This document shows, piece by piece, positions 34,038 through 42,324 of a stretch of 64,000 nt of DNA. The notes under the pieces were generated by a model, which saw only the letters and a program-made list of their open reading frames with translations, did not search any database and had not been told where the DNA came from. Origin of the DNA: Salinibacterium sp. ZJ70 (lineage in GTDB: Bacteria; Actinomycetota; Actinomycetes; Actinomycetales; Microbacteriaceae); contig NZ_CP061770.1 in the NCBI RefSeq assembly GCF_011751865.2, positions 1,798,001-1,862,000 on the forward strand. The letters run 5' to 3'. The stretch's first letter is position 1. Every line of letters starts with the position of its first letter. The translations under genes were made by a program, and so were the position numbers.

Positions 34038-35341
34038 CCACCTCCCCCGCCGCCGACCCCGGCGTCGACACCACCAACCTGCCCGCGTCCGGACTCATCG
34101 GAAGCGGCCAGGAGGGCGGCTTCATGGATCAGGCGCGCGCGTGGTTCCAGCGTGTGCGCCACGGCGACATGGGCGCGCTTCCCGCCATCGGCGGCCTCTT
34201 CGCGCTCGTGATCCTCTTCACGATCCTCAGCGAGACGATGCTCGGCCAGCAGTACTTCCTCACCGAGCGGAACTTCGCGAACCTCCTCACCCAGGCCGCC
34301 TCGCTCGTCATGCTCGCGATGGCGCTCGTCTTCGTGATCCTTCTCGGCGAGATCGACCTCTCGGCGGGTGTCACCTCCGGCGTCGCGCTCTCACTGTTCG
34401 TCGTCCTGACCAAACCCGACACGATCGCCATGCACTGGCTTCTCGCGCTGTTCTTCGCCCTCGGCGTCGGCGTGGTCATCGGCGCATTCATCGGTTTCTT
34501 CGTGGCGCGCGTCGGCATCCCGTCGTTCGTCGTGACACTCGGCTTGTTCATCGGCCTGCAGGGCGTGACGCTGATCCTGCTCGGAGACGGCGGTGTGTTC
34601 CGCATCCAGGTCCCCGAGTTCCTCGCGATCCAGAATGCCAACATGCCCGTGTGGGCCGGGTGGGCGATGCTCGCCATCGTGCTGCTGGTCTCGTTCGCGA
34701 CATCGATGTGGGATCGCCGCAGTCGCGACCGCGCGGGCGTTCCGAACCGCACGATCACGCTCGTGTGGGCGAAGCTCGCGGCGATCACCGTCGTCGGCGG
34801 ATTCTTCGTGGCTGTGCTGAGCTCCAACCGCTCCGCGAGTGTCAAGGTCATCGAGGGCGTGCCGATCGTGGTGCCGATCGTGCTCGTCATCCTCTGGATC
34901 GGCACCTTCGTGCTCGACCGCACGTCGTTCGGCCGCTACATCTACGCGATCGGCGGAAACGCGGAGGCAGCACGCCGCGCGGGCATCAAGGTCGTCGCCA
35001 TCCGCTGGGCGGCGTTCGTCGTGTGCTCGACTCTCGCCGTGCTCTCGGGTGTCTTCAGTGCGAGCAAGGTCGGCTCAGTCAATGCCGGCTTCGGAACGGC
35101 GATCGTGCTGAGCGGGGTCGCCGCGGCCGTCGTCGGCGGCGTGAGCCTCTTCGGAGGCCGCGGCCGCCTCATGCACGCCGCGATCGGCGCACTCGTGATC
35201 GCGGTGATCGCGAACGGCCTGGGGCTGCTCAACCTCCCGGCAGGCGTCAACTTCATCGTGACAGGCGGCGTGCTCATCCTCGCCGCCACCGTCGACGCGG
35301 TCTCGCGTGTGCGCGCGGGCGGCTCGATCATGCGCACCTGA
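34034..35341 (+). CDS. Sugar ABC transporter permease (XylH type)
   Basis: Permease of 435 residues with about ten to twelve membrane helices. GEIDLSAGVTSG is the signature loop of the BPD_transp_2 carbohydrate permeases, and GRYIYAIGGNAEAARRAGI plus GGVSLFGGRGRL are also diagnostic. The long form with an insert between helices fits XylH (about 390 residues) rather than RbsC (about 320). An N-terminal cytoplasmic extension of about 45 residues precedes the first helix. It forms the channel for the sugar bound by the upstream lipoprotein. Confidence 0.9.
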   Translation: MTTSPAADPGVDTTNLPASGLIGSGQEGGFMDQARAWFQRVRHGDMGALPAIGGLFALVILFTILSETMLGQQYFLTERNFANLLTQAASLVMLAMALVFVILLGEIDLSAGVTSGVALSLFVVLTKPDTIAMHWLLALFFALGVGVVIGAFIGFFVARVGIPSFVVTLGLFIGLQGVTLILLGDGGVFRIQVPEFLAIQNANMPVWAGWAMLAIVLLVSFATSMWDRRSRDRAGVPNRTITLVWAKLAAITVVGGFFVAVLSSNRSASVKVIEGVPIVVPIVLVILWIGTFVLDRTSFGRYIYAIGGNAEAARRAGIKVVAIRWAAFVVCSTLAVLSGVFSASKVGSVNAGFGTAIVLSGVAAAVVGGVSLFGGRGRLMHAAIGALVIAVIANGLGLLNLPAGVNFIVTGGVLILAATVDAVSRVRAGGSIMRT

Positions 35342-35362
35342 CCGCACCCTCGTCTGACGGAA

Positions 35363-35398
35363 CGAAGGCCGTCCCCCCACCACAGGGGACGGCCTTCG
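35363..35398. terminator. Bidirectional terminator between sugar ABC and prp operons
   Basis: A perfect 14-bp inverted repeat (CGAAGGCCGTCCCC at 35363-35376, complement at 35385-35398, 8-nt loop) lies between the convergent permease gene and prpC. Confidence 0.88.
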
Positions 35399-35413
35399 AG
35401 TCGTAGGAGGAGA

Positions 35414-36532
35414 CTACTCCCCTGACACCGAGCGCTGCTCGGGTCCGTTGTAGAGCGACAGCGGGCGGATGAGCGCGTTCGACGCGGCCTGCTCCAGGAT
35501 GTGGGCCGTCCAGCCGGTGACGCGCGAGGCGACGAACAGCGGAGTGAACATCTCCGTGTCGAAGCCCATGAGGTGGTAGGCCGGACCCGACGGGTAGTCG
35601 AGGTTCGGCTTGATGCCCTTGCGGTCGTCCATGGCCTTCTCGAGCGCGTCGTACAGGTCGCCGAGATCCGGGCGGTCGTACTCGACGAGCAGCGTGTCGA
35701 GAGCCGCCTTCATCGTGGGGACCCGCGAGTCGCCGCTCTTGTAGACGCGGTGGCCGAAGCCCATGATCTTGCGCTTCTGGGCGAGGGCCTCGTCGAGCCA
35801 AGCCTCCGCGCGGTCCGCGAACAGGATCTCGTCGAACATGTGCATGACGGCTTCGTTCGCGCCGCCATGCAGCGCGCCCTTGAGCGCCCCGACGGCACCC
35901 GTGACCGCCGAGTACAGGTCGGCGGTCGTCGAGGTGATGACTCGCGCCGTGAACGTCGACGCGTTGAACGAGTGCTCCGCGTACAGGATCATCGACACGT
36001 CGAACGCCGAGACGACGACGATATCCGGCACCTCGCCGAACGTCATGTGCAGGAAGTTCGCCGAGTAGCTGAGGTCATCCCGCGGCTCGACCAGCTCCTC
36101 ATCGCGCAGGCGGCGCTGCGCGTAGGCGACGATCGCCGGGAGCTGGGCGAAGAGCCGCATGGCCTGCTCGAGCTGCACCTCGGGGCTGGCGTCGGCCGTG
36201 GTCTCATCGGCGGCGCCGACTGCCGAGACGGCGGTGCGCACGACATCCATGGGGTGCGCCTCGACCGGCAGCAGGTCGATCGCGTGCTTCGCCACCGACG
36301 ACAGGTGCCGATGCGCGCGCTCGAAGGCCTGGAACTCCTCGAGCTGCACGGGTGTCGGCAGCTCGCCATGCCACAGCAGATAGGCGACCTCTTCGAACGT
36401 GCAGGTCTCCGCGAGCTCCTGCACCGGATAGCCCCGATAGAGCAGGGAGTTGGTCTCGGGGTTCACCTTGGAGATCGCGGTGACATCGACGACGACGCCC
36501 GCGAGCCCCTTCTTGATGTCTGCTTCCGTCAT
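35414..36532 (-). CDS. prpC: 2-methylcitrate synthase
   Basis: Citrate-synthase-fold enzyme of 372 residues, the short form used in the methylcitrate cycle. It condenses propionyl-CoA with oxaloacetate. The catalytic histidines lie in LHGGANEAVM and GFGHRVYKSGD, and the acidic residue falls in the VASRVTGWTAHILEQ region. MSILYAEHS-like sequence (DVSMILYAEHSFNAS) is also conserved. The assignment over ordinary citrate synthase rests on the operon with prpD and prpB. The ATG is one base after the prpB stop, so translation is coupled. Confidence 0.93.
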   Translation of the reverse strand: MTEADIKKGLAGVVVDVTAISKVNPETNSLLYRGYPVQELAETCTFEEVAYLLWHGELPTPVQLEEFQAFERAHRHLSSVAKHAIDLLPVEAHPMDVVRTAVSAVGAADETTADASPEVQLEQAMRLFAQLPAIVAYAQRRLRDEELVEPRDDLSYSANFLHMTFGEVPDIVVVSAFDVSMILYAEHSFNASTFTARVITSTTADLYSAVTGAVGALKGALHGGANEAVMHMFDEILFADRAEAWLDEALAQKRKIMGFGHRVYKSGDSRVPTMKAALDTLLVEYDRPDLGDLYDALEKAMDDRKGIKPNLDYPSGPAYHLMGFDTEMFTPLFVASRVTGWTAHILEQAASNALIRPLSLYNGPEQRSVSGE

Positions 36533-36533
36533 G

Positions 36534-37442
36534 TCAGCTCCTGTTGTTGGACAGATCGAACGTGTAGACGCCGGCGTCGAACTCCGAGTAGGCCGCGTAG
36601 TCGACGAGTTCGTACAGCCTCGCACGGGTCTGCATGTTCGGCACCTGGCTGGTGAGCGATCCTTCAGCCTGCAGCGCCTCGAGCGCGCGCTCTGCGGCAC
36701 CCATCGCGATGCGCAGCAGCGACACCGGGAAGATCACGATGTTGACGCCCACCGAGGCGAGCTGCTCCGTCGTGAACAGATCCGACTTGCCGAACTCGGT
36801 CATGTTGGCCAGCACCGGCACGTCGACGGCTTCGCGGATGGCGGCGAACTCCTCGAGCGAGGCCATGGCCTCCGGGAAGATCGCGTCGGCGCCCGCATCG
36901 ACGAGCGCCTTCGCGCGGTCCTTCGCCGCCTCGAGGCCGTCGATGCCGCGGATGTCGGTGCGCGCCATGATCATGAAGTCGGGGTCGCGACGCGCCTCGA
37001 CAGCGGCGCGGATGCGCTTGATCGCCGTCTGCTCGTCGACGACGGCCTTGCCGTCGAGGTGACCGCAGCGCTTCGGGTTGATCTGGTCTTCGAGGTGCAT
37101 GCCGGAGACGCCCGCATCCTCGAGGATCTGCACGGTGCGCGCCACGTTCATCGGCTCGCCGAATCCGGTGTCGGCGTCGATGAGCGTCGGCAGGTCGGTG
37201 ACGCGCGCGATCTGCGCACCACGGCCGGCGACCTCGGTGAGGGTGGTGAGACCGATGTCCGGGAGGCCGAGGTCTGCCGAGAGCACAGCGCCGGAGATGT
37301 AGACGCCTTCGAACCCCTTGTCCTGGATCAGCTTCGCCGAGAGCGGGTTGAACGCACCGGGCATCCGGACGAGCTCGCCTGATGCGAGGCGGGCACGGAA
37401 TGCGGCGCGCTTGGCGGAGGCGGTGAGCTGGGAGTGGAGCAT
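36534..37442 (-). CDS. prpB: 2-methylisocitrate lyase
   Basis: TIM-barrel lyase of 302 residues that splits 2-methylisocitrate into pyruvate and succinate, the last step of the methylcitrate cycle. The catalytic cysteine is in KRCGHLDGK, Mg2+ is bound through DADTGFGEP and HLEDQ, and MARTDIRG contacts substrate. The stop is one base from prpC and the start two bases from the prpD stop. Confidence 0.95.
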   Translation of the reverse strand: MLHSQLTASAKRAAFRARLASGELVRMPGAFNPLSAKLIQDKGFEGVYISGAVLSADLGLPDIGLTTLTEVAGRGAQIARVTDLPTLIDADTGFGEPMNVARTVQILEDAGVSGMHLEDQINPKRCGHLDGKAVVDEQTAIKRIRAAVEARRDPDFMIMARTDIRGIDGLEAAKDRAKALVDAGADAIFPEAMASLEEFAAIREAVDVPVLANMTEFGKSDLFTTEQLASVGVNIVIFPVSLLRIAMGAAERALEALQAEGSLTSQVPNMQTRARLYELVDYAAYSEFDAGVYTFDLSNNRS

Positions 37443-37444
37443 GG

Positions 37445-38959
37445 TCAGAACAGTCCTTCCGGTGCGGCGGGCAGGCCCTCCGCGGTGATGTTGAGCTCGG
37501 CGACCTCCGCGGCCGTGAGCTGGGGCAGGCGTTCGGCGAGTCGGAGGAAGCGCTCGATCTCGTCGGGTGACAGCACGCCTTCGGCGAGCGTGCGGAACTT
37601 GGCGATGTAGTCGGCGCGCGCGAACGGACGTGCGCCCAGCGGGTGCGCATCCGCGACCGCGATCTCGTCGATGACGCGTGTGCCGTCGACGAGCTCGATC
37701 TCGACGCGGCCTCCGAATGCCTTCTCGGCGGGGTCGGTCGAGTGGTAGCGGCGGGTCCACTCCGGGTCCTCGGTCGTGGTGACCTTGTGCCACAGCTCGA
37801 CCGTGTCAGCGCGGCCGGCGCGCTCGGGTGCGTAGGAGTCGACGTGGTGCCACGAGCCGTCCTGCAGAGCGACCGTGAAGATGTACGGGATCGAGTGGTC
37901 CAGCGTCTCGCGGCTGGCCGTCGGGTCGTACTTCTGCGGGTCGTTGGCGCCCGAGCCGATCACGTAGTGGGTGTGGTGGCTCGTGTGGATCACGATGCTG
38001 CGGATGTTGGCGGGGTCGCGCAGCTCAGGACGCTCGGTGCCGAGCTTGCGCCCGAGGTCGATGAGCGCCTGCGCCTGATACTCGGCGGAGTGCTCCTTGG
38101 TGTAGCTGTCGAGGATGGCGCGCTTCGGTTCGCCCGCTTCTGGCAGCGGCACCTCGTAGCGGCCGTCGGGGCCGTCGAGAAGCCACGCGATGACGCCGTC
38201 CTCACCTTCCCAGATGGGTGCGGGCGAGGTCTGGCCGCGCATGGCACGGTCGATCGCCTCGACCGCCATCTTGCCCGCGAACGCGGGCGCGTGCGCCTTC
38301 CACGTGGAGATCTGGCCCTTGCGCGACTGGCGGGTGGCTGTGGTCGTGTGGAGGGCCTGCCCGATGGCCTGGTAGATGACCTCAGGGGCGAGTCCGAGGA
38401 GCGTTCCGATGCCGGCCGCGGCGGACGGGCCGAGATGGGCGACGTGGTCGATCTTGTGCTTGTGCAGGCTGATCGCGCGCACGAGGTTCATCTGGATCTC
38501 GTAGCCGGTCGCGATGCCGCGCACGAGCGCGGCTCCGTCTGCGCCGACGTGCTGGGCGACAGCGAGGATCGGCGGGATGTTGTCACCGGGGTGCGAGTAC
38601 TCGGCTGCGAGGAAGGTGTCGTGGTAGTCGAGTTCGCGCACCGCGACTCCGTTGGCCCACGCGGCCCACTCGGGTGTGTACGCACCGGTGATGCCGAAGA
38701 CGCTCGAGCCGGCGCGCCCCTCTCGGGGGTCGGTCTGGGGCCGCGCCTGGGCCTGACCGCGTGCAGCGACGACCGGTCCGCGAGACAGCGATGCGACAGC
38801 GACGGATGCGTTGTCGATCACGCGGTTGATGATCATCTCGGTGACGTCATCCTCCACCTCCACGGGGTCGGCGGCGACCTGTGCGACCTTCCATGCGAGT
38901 TCGTCTTCGCGCGCGAGGTTCTCCTCGCTGCGGTGCGTGCGGAGGGGGTGCAGCTTCAT
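37445..38959 (-). CDS. prpD: 2-methylcitrate dehydratase
   Basis: MmgE/PrpD-family enzyme of 504 residues that dehydrates 2-methylcitrate to 2-methyl-cis-aconitate. [24 protein letters not shown] is split around the conserved catalytic histidine region, and [32 protein letters not shown] sequence covers the KxW block. Length is normal. The hydration step after it needs an aconitase from elsewhere. The ATG overlaps the gntR stop as ATGA. Confidence 0.94.
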   Translation of the reverse strand: MKLHPLRTHRSEENLAREDELAWKVAQVAADPVEVEDDVTEMIINRVIDNASVAVASLSRGPVVAARGQAQARPQTDPREGRAGSSVFGITGAYTPEWAAWANGVAVRELDYHDTFLAAEYSHPGDNIPPILAVAQHVGADGAALVRGIATGYEIQMNLVRAISLHKHKIDHVAHLGPSAAAGIGTLLGLAPEVIYQAIGQALHTTTATRQSRKGQISTWKAHAPAFAGKMAVEAIDRAMRGQTSPAPIWEGEDGVIAWLLDGPDGRYEVPLPEAGEPKRAILDSYTKEHSAEYQAQALIDLGRKLGTERPELRDPANIRSIVIHTSHHTHYVIGSGANDPQKYDPTASRETLDHSIPYIFTVALQDGSWHHVDSYAPERAGRADTVELWHKVTTTEDPEWTRRYHSTDPAEKAFGGRVEIELVDGTRVIDEIAVADAHPLGARPFARADYIAKFRTLAEGVLSPDEIERFLRLAERLPQLTAAEVAELNITAEGLPAAPEGLF

Positions 38960-39621
38960 GGCGTTCCTTCGGTGTTCGGTGCGGTGTTCTCGAGGATGTG
39001 GCGCAGACTCGCGTGCAGGTGCACGGCGGTCGCATGGCGTGCGAGCTCGGCGTCGCCGTCGCGGATGGCTTCGGCGATGAGACGGTGCTCATGGGCGGCG
39101 CGCACGAGTCGATCGGGGTGATCGCTTGCGAGGCGGCGGATGCGCTGCAGGTGCGTACGGACCCCGCGCAGGGCTCCGAGCAGGTATTCGTTGCCGAGGC
39201 TCGCGTCGACGGCTGCGTCGAATCGCGCGACGAGGTCGTAGTACGCCTCGAGCTCGTGCCGGGTGACGAGCTCGGCGGCGTGGGCGAACTCGTCGGCGAG
39301 CTCGGCGAACGGCGCCGGGTCACGACGTGCGGCGGCGCGCGCAGCGGCGGTCGTCTCGAGCGCGACTCGGAGTTCGAAGAGCTCGCGCACATCGTCGACG
39401 GACGCGGACGAGACGACGAGGCCGCGCCCGCTCTGCGCGTCGACGAGGCCCTCTGCCGCGAGCCGCGAGAGGGCTTCGCGCACGGGGGTGCGCGAGACGC
39501 CGAGCCGAGCGGCGAGCTCGACCTCGCCGAGGACGGTGCCGGGAGCGAGCTGCCAGGCGAGGATCTCGCCGCGCAGCGTCTCGTACGCGCGATCGCTCGC
39601 TCGCCCCGTCGCCGTCGTCAT
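38956..39621 (-). CDS. GntR/FadR-family regulator of the prp operon
   Basis: Regulator of 221 residues: a winged HTH at the N-terminus ([26 protein letters not shown]) and an all-helical FCD effector domain with likely metal-ligand residues (FELR, histidines in [12 protein letters not shown]). As first gene of the gntR-prpD-prpB-prpC operon it most likely represses it and responds to a propionate-derived acid such as 2-methylcitrate. The ATG at 39621 lies 7 nt after TAATGT; a longer in-frame start at 39684 overlaps the upstream terminator and is rejected. A TGTATACA palindrome overlaps its promoter. Confidence 0.9.
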   Translation of the reverse strand: MTTATGRASDRAYETLRGEILAWQLAPGTVLGEVELAARLGVSRTPVREALSRLAAEGLVDAQSGRGLVVSSASVDDVRELFELRVALETTAAARAAARRDPAPFAELADEFAHAAELVTRHELEAYYDLVARFDAAVDASLGNEYLLGALRGVRTHLQRIRRLASDHPDRLVRAAHEHRLIAEAIRDGDAELARHATAVHLHASLRHILENTAPNTEGTP

Positions 39622-39623
39622 GT

Positions 39624-39634
39624 TGTATACATTA
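39624..39634 (-). promoter_or_regulatory. prp operon promoter and GntR operator
   Basis: The palindrome TGTATACA (39624-39631) overlaps the -10 box TAATGT (39629-39634, minus strand) and the expected transcription start at the gntR ATG. A bound repressor here would block RNA polymerase. The same 8-mer recurs at 39676-39683. Confidence 0.55.
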
Positions 39635-39663
39635 GGCCCAAATCCGGCCCTTGTGAAGCAGAA

Positions 39664-39693
39664 AAGGGGGCCGTGTGTATACACAGCCCCCTT
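39664..39693 (-). terminator. Terminator of the F420-reductase-like gene containing a second TGTATACA site
   Basis: AAGGGGGC (39664-39671) pairs with GCCCCCTT (39686-39693), and the inside of the hairpin is the self-complementary TGTGTATACACA (39674-39685). On the minus strand a TTTT run follows at 39662-39665. It ends the gene at 39715-40341; the inner TGTATACA matches the prp promoter palindrome 52 bp away. Confidence 0.75.
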
Positions 39694-39714
39694 CCGCCGG
39701 GGTGAGGATCCCGC

Positions 39715-40341
39715 TTACTTGACGAGCGCGAAGCCCCCCGCCCAGCCGATCTGCTCGCGCGCCGCGAGGGTGATCTGGAGGAACCCGAGAGCCTCGAGCT
39801 CGCGAGCTCGCTTCAGGGTGCCCGCGTCGACGGCGTCGAGTCCGCCAGCGCGGATGAGCTCGATCACAGTTCCCTTCGCGTCATCGTCATCACCCGCGAC
39901 GAGGACCGTCGTCGTCGTCGCCTCACCCACGACGCCCGCCGCGAGCGTGGCACCGAAGGTGGTGTTGAACGCCTTGACGACCATCGCGGCAGGGGTCTTG
40001 CTGGCGATGACGGCCGCCGCCGAGCTGTCAGCCGGGACGACGAGGCCGTCGAATGTCGCGAAGTCGACGGGGTTCGTGACGTCGACGACGGTGCGGCCGT
40101 CGAGCTGTGCGCCGTAGGCGGCGATGATCTCGTCGACCGCAGCGAACGGGACGGCGAGCACGACGAGCTCACCCGTCAGCGCGTCGCCGACCGTCGCAGC
40201 GGTTGCGCCGGTCTGCGCCGCGAGCTCCTGCGCCTTGTCGATGTCGCGCGCGAGGACCTGAACCTCAGCACCCGCCTTGGCCGCGATGCCCGCGATGGCC
40301 GAGCCCATGTTGCCGGTTCCGATGATGCTGATGGCTGTCAT
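39715..40341 (-). CDS. NADPH-dependent F420 reductase-like oxidoreductase
   Basis: Rossmann-fold protein of 208 residues with the dinucleotide motif IIGTGNMGSAIAG at the N-terminus, VVLAVPFAAVDEI and VVDVTNPVDF in the middle and VVKAFNTTFG later. This is the F420_oxidored family, whose members either reduce coenzyme F420 with NADPH or act on other substrates; which applies here is not clear. It has a proper ribosome site (GAGAGGAA). It is divergent from a MarR gene, and their shared region holds two operator-like repeats, so MarR probably controls it. Confidence 0.82.
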   Translation of the reverse strand: MTAISIIGTGNMGSAIAGIAAKAGAEVQVLARDIDKAQELAAQTGATAATVGDALTGELVVLAVPFAAVDEIIAAYGAQLDGRTVVDVTNPVDFATFDGLVVPADSSAAAVIASKTPAAMVVKAFNTTFGATLAAGVVGEATTTTVLVAGDDDDAKGTVIELIRAGGLDAVDAGTLKRARELEALGFLQITLAAREQIGWAGGFALVK

Positions 40342-40358
40342 TGCCGTTCCTCTCAGAA

Positions 40359-40415
40359 GTTGTAGGTACAACCATATGCACAGATAGTTGTAGATGCAAC
40401 CATTACCGATAGGAT
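40359..40415. promoter_or_regulatory. Divergent promoters with two MarR operators
   Basis: GTTGTAGGTACAAC (40359-40372) is a perfect 6-2-6 inverted repeat, and GTTGTAGATGCAAC (40387-40400) is a near-perfect copy 28 bp away. The minus-strand promoter TTGCAT (40394-40399) - 17 bp - TATGGT (40371-40376) overlaps both copies. The plus-strand -10 box TAGGAT (40410-40415) is 6 nt before the MarR ATG. One regulator could silence both genes. Confidence 0.7.
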
Positions 40416-40421
40416 CGACGC

Positions 40422-40907
40422 ATGACTCGCCTCGTGCCTCGTCTCGACGACCAGGAATCCGCAGCCTGGCTCGCCCTCGTGAGCCTCATCGAGCTGCTGC
40501 CGAGCGCCCTCGACTCGCAGCTTCAGCGGGACTCCGACATGACGCACTTCGAGTTCAGTGTGCTGTCGATCCTGCGGTTCTCGCCCGACCAGACCCTCCG
40601 CATGAGCGAGCTCGCCGCGGGCACGACCGCGACACTCCCCCGGCTCTCCCACGTGGTCACGCGCCTCGAGAAGCGCGGCGTGCTCGAGCGCCTTCCCTGC
40701 CCCGAGGACAAGCGCGCCACCAACGTGCGCCTCACCGACCTCGGGCGCCGCGCCGTCATCCGCGCCACGCCCGGTCACATCGAACTCGTGCGCAGCGCCG
40801 TCATCGAGACGCTCGATCGCGACCAGCTGGGTCAGCTCACCGAGATCGCGACAGCGATCACCCGCTCCCTGGACCCCGATGGGCGCTTCACCTCGCGCCT
40901 CGACTGA
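40422..40907 (+). CDS. MarR-family transcriptional regulator
   Basis: Winged-HTH regulator of 161 residues. The recognition region includes MSELAAGTTATLPRLSHVVTRLEKRGVLERLP and the wing PEDKRATNVRLTDLGRR, a standard MarR layout with dimer helices at both ends. It likely binds the two GTTGTA repeats upstream, repressing itself and the divergent oxidoreductase gene until a small ligand or oxidant releases it. Leaderless start from TAGGAT. Confidence 0.92.
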   Translation: MTRLVPRLDDQESAAWLALVSLIELLPSALDSQLQRDSDMTHFEFSVLSILRFSPDQTLRMSELAAGTTATLPRLSHVVTRLEKRGVLERLPCPEDKRATNVRLTDLGRRAVIRATPGHIELVRSAVIETLDRDQLGQLTEIATAITRSLDPDGRFTSRLD

Positions 40908-41007
40908 GCGCAACGGCATTCCGAGCACCAGAGCGGCCCCGCACCCGACCACCTGGGCTGACCGTCTCCGGACCCGACGTCCCACCCCGCTTCCCGCACG
41001 AACCGGT

Positions 41008-41541
41008 TCACTCCCCCATACCCTCTGAGTCCCCCACCTTCCGGATCTCGCGTTCCACCAGCTCGAGCACCGACGCGCTCACCACAGCGAACACGATCTC
41101 CTGCACGGCGGTCGGCTGGGATGCCACCGTGCGCACCGCAGTCGCGGCCGCGTCCTCGAGCGGCCAGCCGTAGACGCCCGCGCTGATGAGCGGGAAGGCG
41201 ACACTGTGCGCGCGGAGCTCGTCGGCGACCTCGAGCGATCGGCGGTAACAGGATTCGAGCAGACCGCGATCACGCTGTCCGCTGCGGTAGTCGGGGCCGA
41301 CGGTGTGCACGATCCAGCGCGCCGGCATCCGCCCTGCCGTCGTCCAGCCTGCATCGCCGGTCGCCAGGCCCTGCGGGAATCGGCGGATGCAGTCGTCCAG
41401 CACCTCCGGGCCTCCGGCACGGTGGATGGCACCGTCGACTCCGCCGCCCCCGCGCATCCGCGTGTTCGCGGCATTCACGACGACATCGACGTCGAGCTCG
41501 GTGATGTCGGCGAGGCGAGCGGCGATGCGAGGGCGCGTCAT
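41008..41541 (-). CDS. Macro-domain protein (O-acetyl-ADP-ribose deacetylase-like)
   Basis: Single macro domain of 177 residues. DVVVNAANTRMRGGGGVDGAIHRAGG is the ADP-ribose-binding block split over the catalytic Asn and Asp, and PLISAGVYGWPLEDAA is the phosphate loop. Close relatives (YmdB/MacroD type) remove acetyl from O-acetyl-ADP-ribose or ADP-ribose from acidic residues. The ATG at 41541 is 7 nt after TAGCGT on the minus strand and is preferred over a GTG at 41550. No ADP-ribosyltransferase is nearby. Confidence 0.9.
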   Translation of the reverse strand: MTRPRIAARLADITELDVDVVVNAANTRMRGGGGVDGAIHRAGGPEVLDDCIRRFPQGLATGDAGWTTAGRMPARWIVHTVGPDYRSGQRDRGLLESCYRRSLEVADELRAHSVAFPLISAGVYGWPLEDAAATAVRTVASQPTAVQEIVFAVVSASVLELVEREIRKVGDSEGMGE

Positions 41542-41576
41542 GCCGCGCACGCTACCAGGGCACTCGGCGGAGGGGC

Positions 41577-42269
<693 letters not shown>

Positions 42270-42324
42270 GGGGTGCTCTCCTCTCGGCGCTGGGTGACGC
42301 TGCGCGGCACCCCCCTCGAGTCTC

